NCBI RefSeq assembly: GCF_020042285.1
Contig: NZ_CP083388.1
Location: forward strand, 956,001 to 1,020,000
Source: Ferruginibacter albus
GTDB taxonomy: Bacteria; Bacteroidota; Bacteroidia; Chitinophagales; Chitinophagaceae
DNA length: 64,000 bases
Reading direction: 5' to 3'
The notes beneath the pieces are model-generated. The model worked only from the letters and a program-made list of their open reading frames with translations, had not been told where the DNA came from and searched no databases. Shown one piece after another: positions 1-8,352 of the stretch (position 1 is its first letter; each line of letters opens with the position of its first letter). A program made the position numbers and the translations under genes.

Positions 1-88
1 TATTTGTTGAGTCTTTAAATGAATTGTGAAATCTTTATCGATTTATTAGTCGTCGGTAGATTTTCATTATTAACTATTCACCATTCAC

Positions 89-96
89 TATTTTTG
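89..96 (+). promoter_or_regulatory. Putative -7 box for M42 peptidase gene
   Basis: TATTTTTG matches the Bacteroidota -7 consensus TAnnTTTG and lies 17 nt before the ATG at 114. No TTTG -33 element was found at the usual spacing, so support is partial. Confidence 0.35.
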
Positions 97-113
97 TTAT
101 CAAATCAAATCTC

Positions 114-1220
114 ATGGCAAAAGCAAAAAAAACAAAGAGTATTTTAACAGAGCAATCGTACAAATTTTTAAAGAATTATATTAATAACCCTTCACCAACA
201 GGTTTTGAAAGCAGCGGACAGAAGATCTGGCTCGAATATATAAAACCATTCACAGATAGTTTTTTTACAGATCCATATGGAACGGCTGTAGGGGTAATAA
301 ATCCAACAGCACCGTTTAAAGTAGTTATTGAAGCGCACGCGGATGAAATAAGCTGGTTTGTAAATTATATTTCTGACAACGGGTTGATTTATTTGAAACG
401 CAATGGCGGTGTTGATCACCAGGTAGCGCCTGCAAAACGTGTGCTGATACATGGGAAAAAGGGAGCAGTAAAGGCCGTATTTGGCTGGCCTGCTATACAC
501 ACAAGAATTGCCAATCCTGATAATAAAGAACCACAACCTAAAGTAGACAACCTGTTTTTAGACTGCGGAGCAAGAAATAAAAAAGAAGTGGAAGCATTGG
601 GGATACATATTGGTGCCGTTGCCACTTATGAGGAAGGATACGAAGAGCTGGCATATGATTATTTAATTGGCCGTGCATTTGATAACCGCATTGGTGGTTT
701 CATGATCGCCGAAGTTGCAAGATTATTAAAAGAAAATAAAAAGAAATTGCCTTTTGGATTGTATGTTGTAAATGCGGTACAGGAAGAAGTTGGTCTACGT
801 GGTGCTGAAATGGTTGCCCGCAGAATAAAGCCTGACGTGGCAATTATTACGGATGTAACGCATGATACAACCACCCCGATGATCAATAAAATTATTGAAG
901 GAGATTGTGCTTGTGGTAAAGGACCATCATTGGCATTTGGTCCTGCAGTACATAATAAGCTATTGAATATTGTACAAACCGTTGCTGAGAAAAATAAAAT
1001 TCCTGTGCAGATGAGAACTGTAAGCAGAAGCACCGGTACCGATACGGATTCATTTGCATATGCGAATGAAGGGTGTCCTTCTGTACTGATCTCAATTCCG
1101 CTGCGTTATATGCACACACCGGTAGAAATGTTGCACAAAGATGATATTGAAAATACGATTAAGCTGATGTATGAAACATTACTAACGTTAACGCCTAAAA
1201 CAAACCTGAGCTATTTTTAA
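114..1220 (+). CDS. M42 family metallo-aminopeptidase
   Basis: A 368-residue cytosolic zinc or cobalt aminopeptidase of the M42 (glutamyl aminopeptidase / FrvX / tetrahedral TET) family that trims N-terminal residues from peptides. Visible metal ligands follow the M42 pattern: H75-x-D77 in EAHADE, D190 in FDNR, the E224-E225 pair in QEEVG with E224 as likely catalytic base, D247 in TDV, and a late histidine in RYMHTPVE. There is no signal peptide. The start at 114 is preceded by a -7-like box. A terminator hairpin follows at 1241 and is shared with the convergent gene ending at 1264. Family assignment is firm; substrate is not determinable. Confidence 0.93.
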   Translation: MAKAKKTKSILTEQSYKFLKNYINNPSPTGFESSGQKIWLEYIKPFTDSFFTDPYGTAVGVINPTAPFKVVIEAHADEISWFVNYISDNGLIYLKRNGGVDHQVAPAKRVLIHGKKGAVKAVFGWPAIHTRIANPDNKEPQPKVDNLFLDCGARNKKEVEALGIHIGAVATYEEGYEELAYDYLIGRAFDNRIGGFMIAEVARLLKENKKKLPFGLYVVNAVQEEVGLRGAEMVARRIKPDVAIITDVTHDTTTPMINKIIEGDCACGKGPSLAFGPAVHNKLLNIVQTVAEKNKIPVQMRTVSRSTGTDTDSFAYANEGCPSVLISIPLRYMHTPVEMLHKDDIENTIKLMYETLLTLTPKTNLSYF

Positions 1221-1240
1221 TAAAGGAAGATAATTATAGT

Positions 1241-1266
1241 AAGGCGGCGATAGCTGCCTTTTTTTA
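1241..1266 (+). terminator. Rho-independent terminator after M42 peptidase
   Basis: AAGGCGGC-GATA-GCTGCCTT forms an 8-bp stem with one G-T wobble and a 4-nt loop, followed by a T run. It sits between convergent genes. Confidence 0.75.
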
Positions 1267-2766
1267 TTTACTGAAATGAATGATGGAAGTAACAGAATCA
1301 TTAACGATATCAAACCAAACTGCTTTCTGCGCATATGTTTGGTCTGCCAGGCGCACTTTTGCATCTTGTAAGTTAGGAGAACCAAAACAAGTGCGTTTAG
1401 CATAATACATGATCTGTGGTTCAGCTAATCCATTTTTATAATTAATGTAAACAACTTCGTCTGCGGATGCATTTTCTTTTATGGAATTGCCAATTGTTTT
1501 TGCATAATCATAACGCTCACCGTCAAAAGAATAAGCTCCCACCGGGTTAATGTAATAGAACTGTGCAATAGAAAGAATGATGAAAAGTCCAATAATAATG
1601 TACGATGTTTTATAATTAGTTGACAATGCCGCAGTACATAGCGAAAGGAATAAGGCACTTTTAAAAACAGCATATTCATGCCCGGAAAATTGAGGGAAAA
1701 TAAAATGATGCAACAGGCAGGTTGCAACCAATAAAACTATGAAGGAAAAAGCGCCAGGGTGTTGTTTTATTATTGCAGGTCTGATCATCCTTCTGTTTAT
1801 GATCAATAAGATCAACAATGCAATGAATAAAGGAAGATAGGAGGTAAGATAGTTTTTTAGGATTATCCAATAATAAGAGAACAGGCTGCCTGAATTCTCT
1901 TCATTCATTCCTCTATAGTCATACCGCGAATGTAAAAGAGTAAAATAGTTTTTATAACCTACATGATGTCCGTAGACGAGAAATACTATCGCAATGGCCA
2001 TGATCGTTGAGAGTATTGTAACAATTATATAGTTGCCCCATTGCTTGTCCTTTCTAGATCTGAAAAAAGCATATAATATTGTAATACCGCTCCAAAACAC
2101 GCAAAGCCAATCACAAAAAATTCCTGTTATCAATAGGATGCCGTATAAAAGCAATCTTTTAAATGTTATGTTGCTCCCATTTTCTATAAAACTTAAAAAC
2201 ACATAGGCTGCTGCTAAAAAGAAAGGGATCGTCATTACTTCATGTACAAAGCCATTTCCAAAATACCAGAGCGAGGCAGGATTGAGCAGGAATAGAATTG
2301 TTGCAATGATTGCTTTTGTCGGCATGGCATCACTTTCTTCATTGAACATCTTTTTCGCAATTTTAAAAACAAGTGCCATGGATAGCAAGCATAATAGTAT
2401 ATCAAAAAATTGAAGGGAGAGAGGGCTTGCCGGCAGATGAAAAACCTTAAAAAAATAATAGGGGAATAAAAACCATCCGGGGCCAAAACTCATATACAGA
2501 TCATCACCATTTACAGAGGTTGTATTTGCATACTTGCTACTGAAAAATTTATCACCTTTATTCGTGTAATTCAATACCGGGCAAAAACCGCTGTATGATG
2601 GACCACCGTTTGTATTCCATGTATCAATGCAAACAAGCACCATGCCTGCATTAAATTCATGATGTTTGGAAAGCGGCCTGTTCAAATGCGGATATCGTAT
2701 AGCAATTGAAAGCAGAAAAAATAAAATCAATAAAACAGCCGGTCGCTTTTTAATGATGTTAAGCAT
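1264..2766 (-). CDS. Multi-pass membrane protein, GT39/mannosyltransferase-like
   Basis: A 500-residue integral membrane protein with roughly ten hydrophobic segments. The order resembles GT-C glycosyltransferases (GT39/ArnT-like, lipid-linked sugar donor): a short N-terminal helix, a large extracytoplasmic loop of about residues 25-90 rich in aromatic and charged residues, many helices, and a soluble C-terminal tail of about 80 residues. RYPHLNRPLSKHHEFN near the N-terminus is similar in place to the acidic/His loop of GT-C enzymes, but a clear catalytic DE or DD pair is not certain. It lies between the M42 peptidase (convergent) and a TonB receptor (same strand, 27 bp). Exact sugar and acceptor are unknown. 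Confidence 0.6.
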   Translation of the reverse strand: MLNIIKKRPAVLLILFFLLSIAIRYPHLNRPLSKHHEFNAGMVLVCIDTWNTNGGPSYSGFCPVLNYTNKGDKFFSSKYANTTSVNGDDLYMSFGPGWFLFPYYFFKVFHLPASPLSLQFFDILLCLLSMALVFKIAKKMFNEESDAMPTKAIIATILFLLNPASLWYFGNGFVHEVMTIPFFLAAAYVFLSFIENGSNITFKRLLLYGILLITGIFCDWLCVFWSGITILYAFFRSRKDKQWGNYIIVTILSTIMAIAIVFLVYGHHVGYKNYFTLLHSRYDYRGMNEENSGSLFSYYWIILKNYLTSYLPLFIALLILLIINRRMIRPAIIKQHPGAFSFIVLLVATCLLHHFIFPQFSGHEYAVFKSALFLSLCTAALSTNYKTSYIIIGLFIILSIAQFYYINPVGAYSFDGERYDYAKTIGNSIKENASADEVVYINYKNGLAEPQIMYYAKRTCFGSPNLQDAKVRLADQTYAQKAVWFDIVNDSVTSIIHFSK

Positions 2767-2793
2767 GTGTTGATCTTACGAAATTTATTTCTT

Positions 2794-5301
2794 CTAAAAA
2801 GTTCCTATAATTTTAAAATTCACCAACCGTGGTGTTAAGCGATTGGGGATTGCATACGTAGTGTTTGAAAAATCTTTTACTAATTGATAAGAGATAACAT
2901 TTGCTCTGTCAATTAAATTAAATACTTCAAAGCTTGCCCAGATGCTTTTAAAACCTGAGAATGGATTGTGGCTGCGGCGTGTGCTTTTTTCATCCAGTAA
3001 TAATGCGCTGAAACCGATATCTACCCGGATGTATGGATCGATAGTAAGTCCATTACGATATTGCACGCTACCCGGAATATTATAAGGCAAATTGCTTCCT
3101 ACAATAGTATTCAGGTGTACACGAAAGTTTTTGTTGGTAGATAAATAATCCTGCAAATACAATCCAACAGTAACCAAGCGGTCTGTTGGACGACGTACCC
3201 AGCCTAATTTTGTAGGAATTACCTGCGCCACTACCTGGTCTTTTGTAGTCGCTGTAATTACTTCTCCTTCTTTATTTTTATAAACATTGTAATACAGGCT
3301 GTCAATGTTTTCCATTGTCTTCATAATACCAATGCTTAACCAGCTTTCTGCATCTTTTATCAATTGAGTGTATAGTCTTGTTTCCAGTCCATACGCATAC
3401 GCTTTTGCGTTGTTGTTGCCGAAATATTGTATATGCACATTGTCAATGTCATAAGGATTTACATCCCACATATTCTTATAATACACTTCGGTTGTTATAC
3501 GAAACGGACGATCACTTTTCTTAAAGTTATAATCCATGCCCGCCACTAACTGCAAACTTTTTTGTGATTTTACATTTGGATTGATCAAGCCATCATACCC
3601 CCTGTATTCACGATAGAATGGCGGTTGGTAATAAGTACCCGCTGCAAATTTGAATATCATCTCCTTGTTCCAATTCGGCTTAATGCTAAATTGAGCACGC
3701 GGTGTAACAAAAAATTCTTTGTTGAATGAATTGTAATTGAATCTTGTGCCTAATTGTAACAATACGCTTTTATTAGTGCGGGAAAGGTTGATATTGTCTT
3801 GCAAATAACCGCTGTATTTTTGAATAGAAAGATCTGCAGTAGAATTTAAGAAAGAGTAAATATTATTGGTATTTTGAGCAGGGTCATATGGTAAAGAATA
3901 ACCGGCGCTGTCCTGAAATTCCCATTGATACAATTTATCCTTGATATTATTTTGTTCAAACGTAAGCCCCCATTGTATAAAATGTTTTCCTGCATCCAGG
4001 CTTCCTTTATGACTGAAATTCCAGACATCAATATTTAAAGAATTGCGGGAATAATTTTGATAAAATCCTGCGCCTAGTGGATTGGTGATCTGCCCGAAAG
4101 TAGCACTGCTTCTATCAAAGTCTCTTTCACCAAATAAATAGGTGCCGCCAATATCTTCATTCTCTTTTTCATTGTCATTAAAGTAGTTTGCCATCCATCT
4201 CAACTTTAATTTTTTAGTAGGCTGATGAATGACAGTAAGCCCGATCATATTGGTATTGTAAGCGTCTTTTTCCTGTCCTTCAAAAAAGATATCCAATCCT
4301 AAATTGGCTGTATAAAAAGGAGAAAATACTGAAGACGTTTTTTGTGCTGATTCAGGAATCACGGAAAACCGCGTAGAAGAATAGATACCCAGTAATTCCA
4401 ATTGCCATTTTTCATTTAGTTTATAAGTAAGATAGCTTTGTATATCGTTGGAAGATGGCGAATAGTTACCTTGTGTTTCCTGCGAGCTTAATAAGTTGCT
4501 GTTGTTTTTATTTCGTACTCCCAATAAATAAGTAAAACGATTGTTTTGTGAAGAGCCTTCCAGGTGAATATCCTGTTCCAATAAGCTTAATGAAACAGAG
4601 CCACCAAAACTCTTAGGTTTTTTATATTGAATGTCAAGCACGCTACTCATTTTATCTCCGTATTTGGATGAAAAACCGCCATTATAAAAGCTAACATTAC
4701 GAGCCAGGTCAGGATTGATCAAACTTAATCCTTCCTGCTGTCCATTGTTGACCAGGTAAGGGCGAAAGACTTCGAAATCATTGATATAAATAAGATTCTC
4801 ATCATAGTTGCCACCGCGTACACTGTATTGAGAAGTAAGTTCGCTGTTGCTGCCTACCAATATTTTAATTAATCCTTCCACACCGCCGATAGTGCTTGGC
4901 AACTGCACGGCATTTTTAGGATTGATATCTACTTTGCCCAGTTCTGTACGAATATTCTCGCTGCTAACGGTAACGGCTGTAAGGGTAATGTTTCCCTTTT
5001 CCATACGAATACCTACTGTTTCATTTTCATTGGTGCTTAAAAGAAAATTTTTCTGAAAGGTGTTGTATCCTGCACAGGAAAACACCAAAGCAAAAGCTTC
5101 ATTGGAAGGAACTTTGATCTTAAAATAGCCACTATCGTTTGTAATCTCGCCATGTTTCAGGTTTCCCAAAATAACAACAGATACTTTTGCCAGAGGATTT
5201 TCATTCTCATCAACGATCTTTCCGCTAACCGTAGCGAATTTTTTTTGTGCAGCCCCAATTAAAACAAAGAATGATAATACAAGGGTTGTAAGTATTCTCA
5301 T
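2794..5301 (-). CDS. TonB-dependent outer membrane receptor with carboxypeptidase-like N-domain
   Basis: An 835-residue outer membrane transporter. A signal peptide covers residues 1 to about 18 (ending GAAQ). A CarboxypepD_reg-like beta-sandwich follows (about 22-105, starting VSGKIVDENENPLAKVSVV), then a plug domain (about 115-235), then a beta-barrel to the C-terminal phenylalanine (KIIGTF). It would import a large substrate using TonB/ExbBD energy. There is no SusD partner next to it, so it is not a typical SusCD glycan locus; siderophore, metal or peptide import are all possible. It is divergent from the lipoprotein at 5369. Confidence 0.92.
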   Translation of the reverse strand: MRILTTLVLSFFVLIGAAQKKFATVSGKIVDENENPLAKVSVVILGNLKHGEITNDSGYFKIKVPSNEAFALVFSCAGYNTFQKNFLLSTNENETVGIRMEKGNITLTAVTVSSENIRTELGKVDINPKNAVQLPSTIGGVEGLIKILVGSNSELTSQYSVRGGNYDENLIYINDFEVFRPYLVNNGQQEGLSLINPDLARNVSFYNGGFSSKYGDKMSSVLDIQYKKPKSFGGSVSLSLLEQDIHLEGSSQNNRFTYLLGVRNKNNSNLLSSQETQGNYSPSSNDIQSYLTYKLNEKWQLELLGIYSSTRFSVIPESAQKTSSVFSPFYTANLGLDIFFEGQEKDAYNTNMIGLTVIHQPTKKLKLRWMANYFNDNEKENEDIGGTYLFGERDFDRSSATFGQITNPLGAGFYQNYSRNSLNIDVWNFSHKGSLDAGKHFIQWGLTFEQNNIKDKLYQWEFQDSAGYSLPYDPAQNTNNIYSFLNSTADLSIQKYSGYLQDNINLSRTNKSVLLQLGTRFNYNSFNKEFFVTPRAQFSIKPNWNKEMIFKFAAGTYYQPPFYREYRGYDGLINPNVKSQKSLQLVAGMDYNFKKSDRPFRITTEVYYKNMWDVNPYDIDNVHIQYFGNNNAKAYAYGLETRLYTQLIKDAESWLSIGIMKTMENIDSLYYNVYKNKEGEVITATTKDQVVAQVIPTKLGWVRRPTDRLVTVGLYLQDYLSTNKNFRVHLNTIVGSNLPYNIPGSVQYRNGLTIDPYIRVDIGFSALLLDEKSTRRSHNPFSGFKSIWASFEVFNLIDRANVISYQLVKDFSNTTYAIPNRLTPRLVNFKIIGTF

Positions 5302-5355
5302 GGCATGAAGGTAAAATATTTATTTTGTATAGAATGTTAGGAAGCAAAACTCCAT

Positions 5356-5363
5356 TATTTTTG
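5356..5363 (+). promoter_or_regulatory. -7 box directly before lipoprotein start
   Basis: TATTTTTG (TAnnTTTG) ends 5 nt before the ATG at 5369, so transcription would begin at or very near the start codon. It belongs to the recurrent short-gap class described in the findings. Confidence 0.45.
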
Positions 5364-5368
5364 GGAAT

Positions 5369-6220
5369 ATGAATCAAGTAAAGAATATACTGTTTGGTTT
5401 TTTTATGGCTTCTTTTTTATGGAGCTGTTCGGGTAAAAGCGCTAAAGAGAATACCCAAAAAGAAAACAACGATACGACTGCTGTTCGTAATATCTCTTCT
5501 TCCAATTCAATGGATACTTTGTTAAGCCAACATTGGGCATATAAAGAAGATTATGACGATTACGATAATTCCAACGGACTCGATATCCCTTACCGCGGTT
5601 ACTGTTTTTTCCTGGATGGAACTGCGGTAAAAGATCCTCATGAGGAAATGGAGCTTGGTAAATGGAATTTATCTGCTGATAAGACCTCTATTGAAATTAA
5701 ATATGATAAAGGCAATCAGGAAACATTTAAGATATATGATATCAGGGGAAAGGCATTAGTACTTACGAATGCAGATAAAAAGAAAATTGAGATGGTAGGT
5801 GATGGTGTTCAGGAAGTAAATGTGAAAGATGATCCTTATGCTATTTCTAATAATAACTGGAGAATAAAACCAACACAAAAAGAAACACCGGAACAGATCA
5901 GGCAACGTTTAAAAGGTTGTGTAAGATTCTTCGATCTTTATTACAAGGATAATGTTGCAAGAAATAAGCTCACCATTTTATTTAGAGGGTTACCTTCCTG
6001 CTTCAACTGGTATCAGGGCGGTATTACTTTGCAAAATGAGGATGTGCTTGATGAAAAATGGATAGATTGTTTTTATAATAAAGAGCAGGCAATGGATGCA
6101 TATAAAATGGCAGATAAGGTGATCTCTAAAAAATACAATTGGGATAAAGAGGAAAAAAATTGGGTAAAGCAATCCGCAGGCGTATTAGACCAGATGTATG
6201 TTAAGTTAGATAGCCTTTAA
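5369..6220 (+). CDS. Hypothetical lipoprotein
   Basis: A 283-residue predicted lipoprotein with an N-terminal hydrophobic segment and lipobox LWSC (Cys20). A serine/asparagine-rich linker follows. Residues about 48-155 look like a small lipocalin-like or META-like barrel, with W-x-Y then KWNLSADKTSIEIKY and repeated beta-strand patterns. The C-terminal part (about 160-283) has FRGLPSCFNWYQGGI and no domain I recognise. It overlaps the convergent rpe gene by 15 bp. Function is unknown; location is probably the periplasmic face of a membrane. Confidence 0.75.
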   Translation: MNQVKNILFGFFMASFLWSCSGKSAKENTQKENNDTTAVRNISSSNSMDTLLSQHWAYKEDYDDYDNSNGLDIPYRGYCFFLDGTAVKDPHEEMELGKWNLSADKTSIEIKYDKGNQETFKIYDIRGKALVLTNADKKKIEMVGDGVQEVNVKDDPYAISNNNWRIKPTQKETPEQIRQRLKGCVRFFDLYYKDNVARNKLTILFRGLPSCFNWYQGGITLQNEDVLDEKWIDCFYNKEQAMDAYKMADKVISKKYNWDKEEKNWVKQSAGVLDQMYVKLDSL

Positions 6221-6853
6221 TGCAGCAATAGTTGCCTTAGGGTCTTTAGAGCCAAATACAGTATTGCCCGCAACCAATACATCGGCGCCGGCATCGATAA
6301 TAGCTTTGGCATTTTCCAATGTTACGCCACCATCCACTTCAATTTTTGCGCTGAATTTATTTTCGTCTATCAGTTGCCGTAATTGAGCAATTTTTTTGTA
6401 AGTATGCGGGATAAAGGATTGTCCTCCAAAACCCGGATTCACACTCATCATGCAAACCAGGTCAATATCTCCCAATATTTCTTTAATGGCATCAACAGCT
6501 GTATGCGGATTGATGGCAACACCGGCTTTCATCCCCAATGCTTTTATCTGTTGAATATTACGATGTAAATGTGTACAGGCTTCTGCATGAACTGTTAAAA
6601 TATCGGCGCCTGCTTTTTTAAACGCTTCTGCATATCTTTCAGGAGAAGTGATCATTAAATGTACATCACAGGTTTTAGTAGTGGTTTTACGGATAAAGTC
6701 TATGATCATCGGACCAAAACTAATGTTTGGTACAAATTGTCCATCCATTACATCCAGATGAAACCAATCTGCTTCACTTTCGTTCAGCATTTTACAATCA
6801 TCATTCAACGTTAAAAAATTAGCAGATAATAAAGACGGTGCTATAATGGCCAT
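6206..6853 (-). CDS. rpe: Ribulose-phosphate 3-epimerase
   Basis: A 215-residue TIM-barrel enzyme that interconverts ribulose 5-phosphate and xylulose 5-phosphate in the pentose phosphate pathway. Visible motifs from the chosen start MAIIAPSLLSANF are: H32-x-D34 in HLDVMDG, H65 in DVHLM, the loop MSVNPGFGGQSF, the catalytic D174 in EVDGGV, and the phosphate-binding AGNTVFG. The frame is open 33 nt further upstream, but family length and the conserved N-terminus support the ATG at 6853. The gene ends within the end of the convergent lipoprotein gene. Confidence 0.95.
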   Translation of the reverse strand: MAIIAPSLLSANFLTLNDDCKMLNESEADWFHLDVMDGQFVPNISFGPMIIDFIRKTTTKTCDVHLMITSPERYAEAFKKAGADILTVHAEACTHLHRNIQQIKALGMKAGVAINPHTAVDAIKEILGDIDLVCMMSVNPGFGGQSFIPHTYKKIAQLRQLIDENKFSAKIEVDGGVTLENAKAIIDAGADVLVAGNTVFGSKDPKATIAALKAI

Positions 6854-6931
6854 AATGGAATTTTTTGCAAGATACAGATTTCTCACAGAGGCCAGAGTAC
6901 TCAGAACTTATGATCTGGAATTTGATGTCTG

Positions 6932-7735
6932 TTATTTAGAATTTATCGAATCCAATGCATCCTGCGCTTCTACAAAATTTTTGTCTAACTGTAAAGCCAT
7001 CTGGTAATTTTTTATGGCATCATTTTTATTGTCCAGTTTTTCATCGCAACGTCCCATCCAGTAATAGGCTTCATCAAAGCCAACATCAATAGTAACGGCT
7101 TGTTTAAGTACTTGTAAAGCATCGTTGTATTTTTTCAGATCATACAGGCAAATAGCCTTTTCACGATAAGAAGGCATGTCGTTATAATGCAAAGCAATGC
7201 ATTGATCAAAATAATCGATGGCTTTCAATTTATCTCCTGTATAACTGTAATACAAACCTTTTATAAATAAAGCTTCGCTTTGTTTGCCTGTTTCAGGATG
7301 ATGTAATAAAGAATCAGCGATCGCAATTGCAATTATATTTTTTGTTTTAGCATATAAAGAAGCAAGCGATAACAAATACTCCGGATTATTGCTGAGCTGT
7401 GTCGCTTTTTCAAAAGCATGAATAGCATTTAATGTATCATCATTTTCAAAATATAAGGTAGCCTTTATATTCCAGGAATAGCCGTTCAACGAATCTTTTG
7501 CAATTAGTTTATTTGCTTCTTCAATCGCTTTGTCATAGGCATTGGCATCGCGGTAATATTGAATTAAGGTTTGTCTTAATAATAAAGAATCAGGGAACTG
7601 TTCAATCTGCTTTCTTAATTGTTCTTCTTTGTTTGAATTTGTTTTAGTCGAATTATTATCGTCATTATTACAAGATAATAATGCTATAACAAAGAGTAAA
7701 CACAAAAACGAGGCTGATCTTATTAGTCTGTTCAT
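6932..7735 (-). CDS. TPR-repeat lipoprotein
   Basis: A 267-residue lipoprotein: positively charged start MNRLIRS, hydrophobic helix, lipobox ALLSC, an Asn/Asp/Ser-rich linker, then tandem tetratricopeptide repeats to the end (for example ALQLDKNFVEAQDALDS). TPR arrays serve protein-protein contacts; the partner is unknown. The frame is open for 27 more codons upstream, but that extension has no signal-peptide shape. The ATG at 7735 gives a lipoprotein signal and lies 5 nt after a TAATTTTG box. Confidence 0.8.
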   Translation of the reverse strand: MNRLIRSASFLCLLFVIALLSCNNDDNNSTKTNSNKEEQLRKQIEQFPDSLLLRQTLIQYYRDANAYDKAIEEANKLIAKDSLNGYSWNIKATLYFENDDTLNAIHAFEKATQLSNNPEYLLSLASLYAKTKNIIAIAIADSLLHHPETGKQSEALFIKGLYYSYTGDKLKAIDYFDQCIALHYNDMPSYREKAICLYDLKKYNDALQVLKQAVTIDVGFDEAYYWMGRCDEKLDNKNDAIKNYQMALQLDKNFVEAQDALDSINSK

Positions 7736-7740
7736 AAATA

Positions 7741-7748
7741 CAAAATTA
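7741..7748 (-). promoter_or_regulatory. -7 box before TPR lipoprotein
   Basis: On the minus strand TAATTTTG (TAnnTTTG) ends 5 nt before the ATG at 7735. It supports the shorter start and a leaderless or nearly leaderless mRNA. Confidence 0.45.
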
Positions 7749-8243
7749 TTATCTCTTGCCCAATTCAATGACCTCGCAATCTTTAATATTATTACCGTCA
7801 ATGGCAAAACGCACAAGTGTTCTTATTTTATGCCAACCCTGGTTACCTGCAGCACCGGGATTAATATGCAGGCATTGCAATTTCTCATCGTACATTATTT
7901 TTAAAATATGTGAGTGACCGCTGATGAACAATTGCGCAGGATGTAGTGTCAATTCTTTCTTAACTTCTGCATTGTATTTTGGAGGATAGCCGCCAATATG
8001 CTTCATACAAACTTCAACCTCTTCGCATTTCCATCGCAACCATTCAGGATAAATACTTCTTATATCATAGCCATCAATATTGCCATATACGCCCTTCAAT
8101 GGTTTAAAATTGCTCAGCCTTTCAGCTAATGCTGCATTGCCAAAATCACCTGCATGCCAAATCTCGTCGCAGTTTTTAAAATGTTCAAAAACTGCTTCAT
8201 CCAAATTGCCGTGTGTATCCGATATAAGCCCGATCCGTGTCAT
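7749..8243 (-). CDS. YfcE/MJ0936-family metallophosphoesterase
   Basis: A 164-residue compact phosphodiesterase. Motifs of the calcineurin-like fold are complete: D-x-H at residues 8-10 (LISDTHG), GDFGN for the second metal site, GN near GVYGNIDG, and GHSH with a later HINPGA. Such proteins hydrolyse phosphodiesters in vitro; the natural substrate is usually unknown. It lies just upstream of the TPR lipoprotein on the same strand. Confidence 0.9.
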   Translation of the reverse strand: MTRIGLISDTHGNLDEAVFEHFKNCDEIWHAGDFGNAALAERLSNFKPLKGVYGNIDGYDIRSIYPEWLRWKCEEVEVCMKHIGGYPPKYNAEVKKELTLHPAQLFISGHSHILKIMYDEKLQCLHINPGAAGNQGWHKIRTLVRFAIDGNNIKDCEVIELGKR

Positions 8244-8352
8244 TAAATAAATTGAATGGTAAAATTATAAGTAAGTCTTTATAAATAATTCTTGCTGTTT
8301 TAAGATATGTAGACTATTTTTCATGTACAAATAACCCCTAAATTTTCTTGCT

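Noticed and set aside
192..1119. Several minus-strand ORFs inside the M42 peptidase gene
   Set aside because: They lie antisense to a well-supported enzyme and have no domain, signal or promoter.
2794..5301. SusC/SusD polysaccharide utilisation locus
   Set aside because: The receptor has the carboxypeptidase-like N-domain, but no SusD-like lipoprotein or glycoside hydrolase gene is adjacent.
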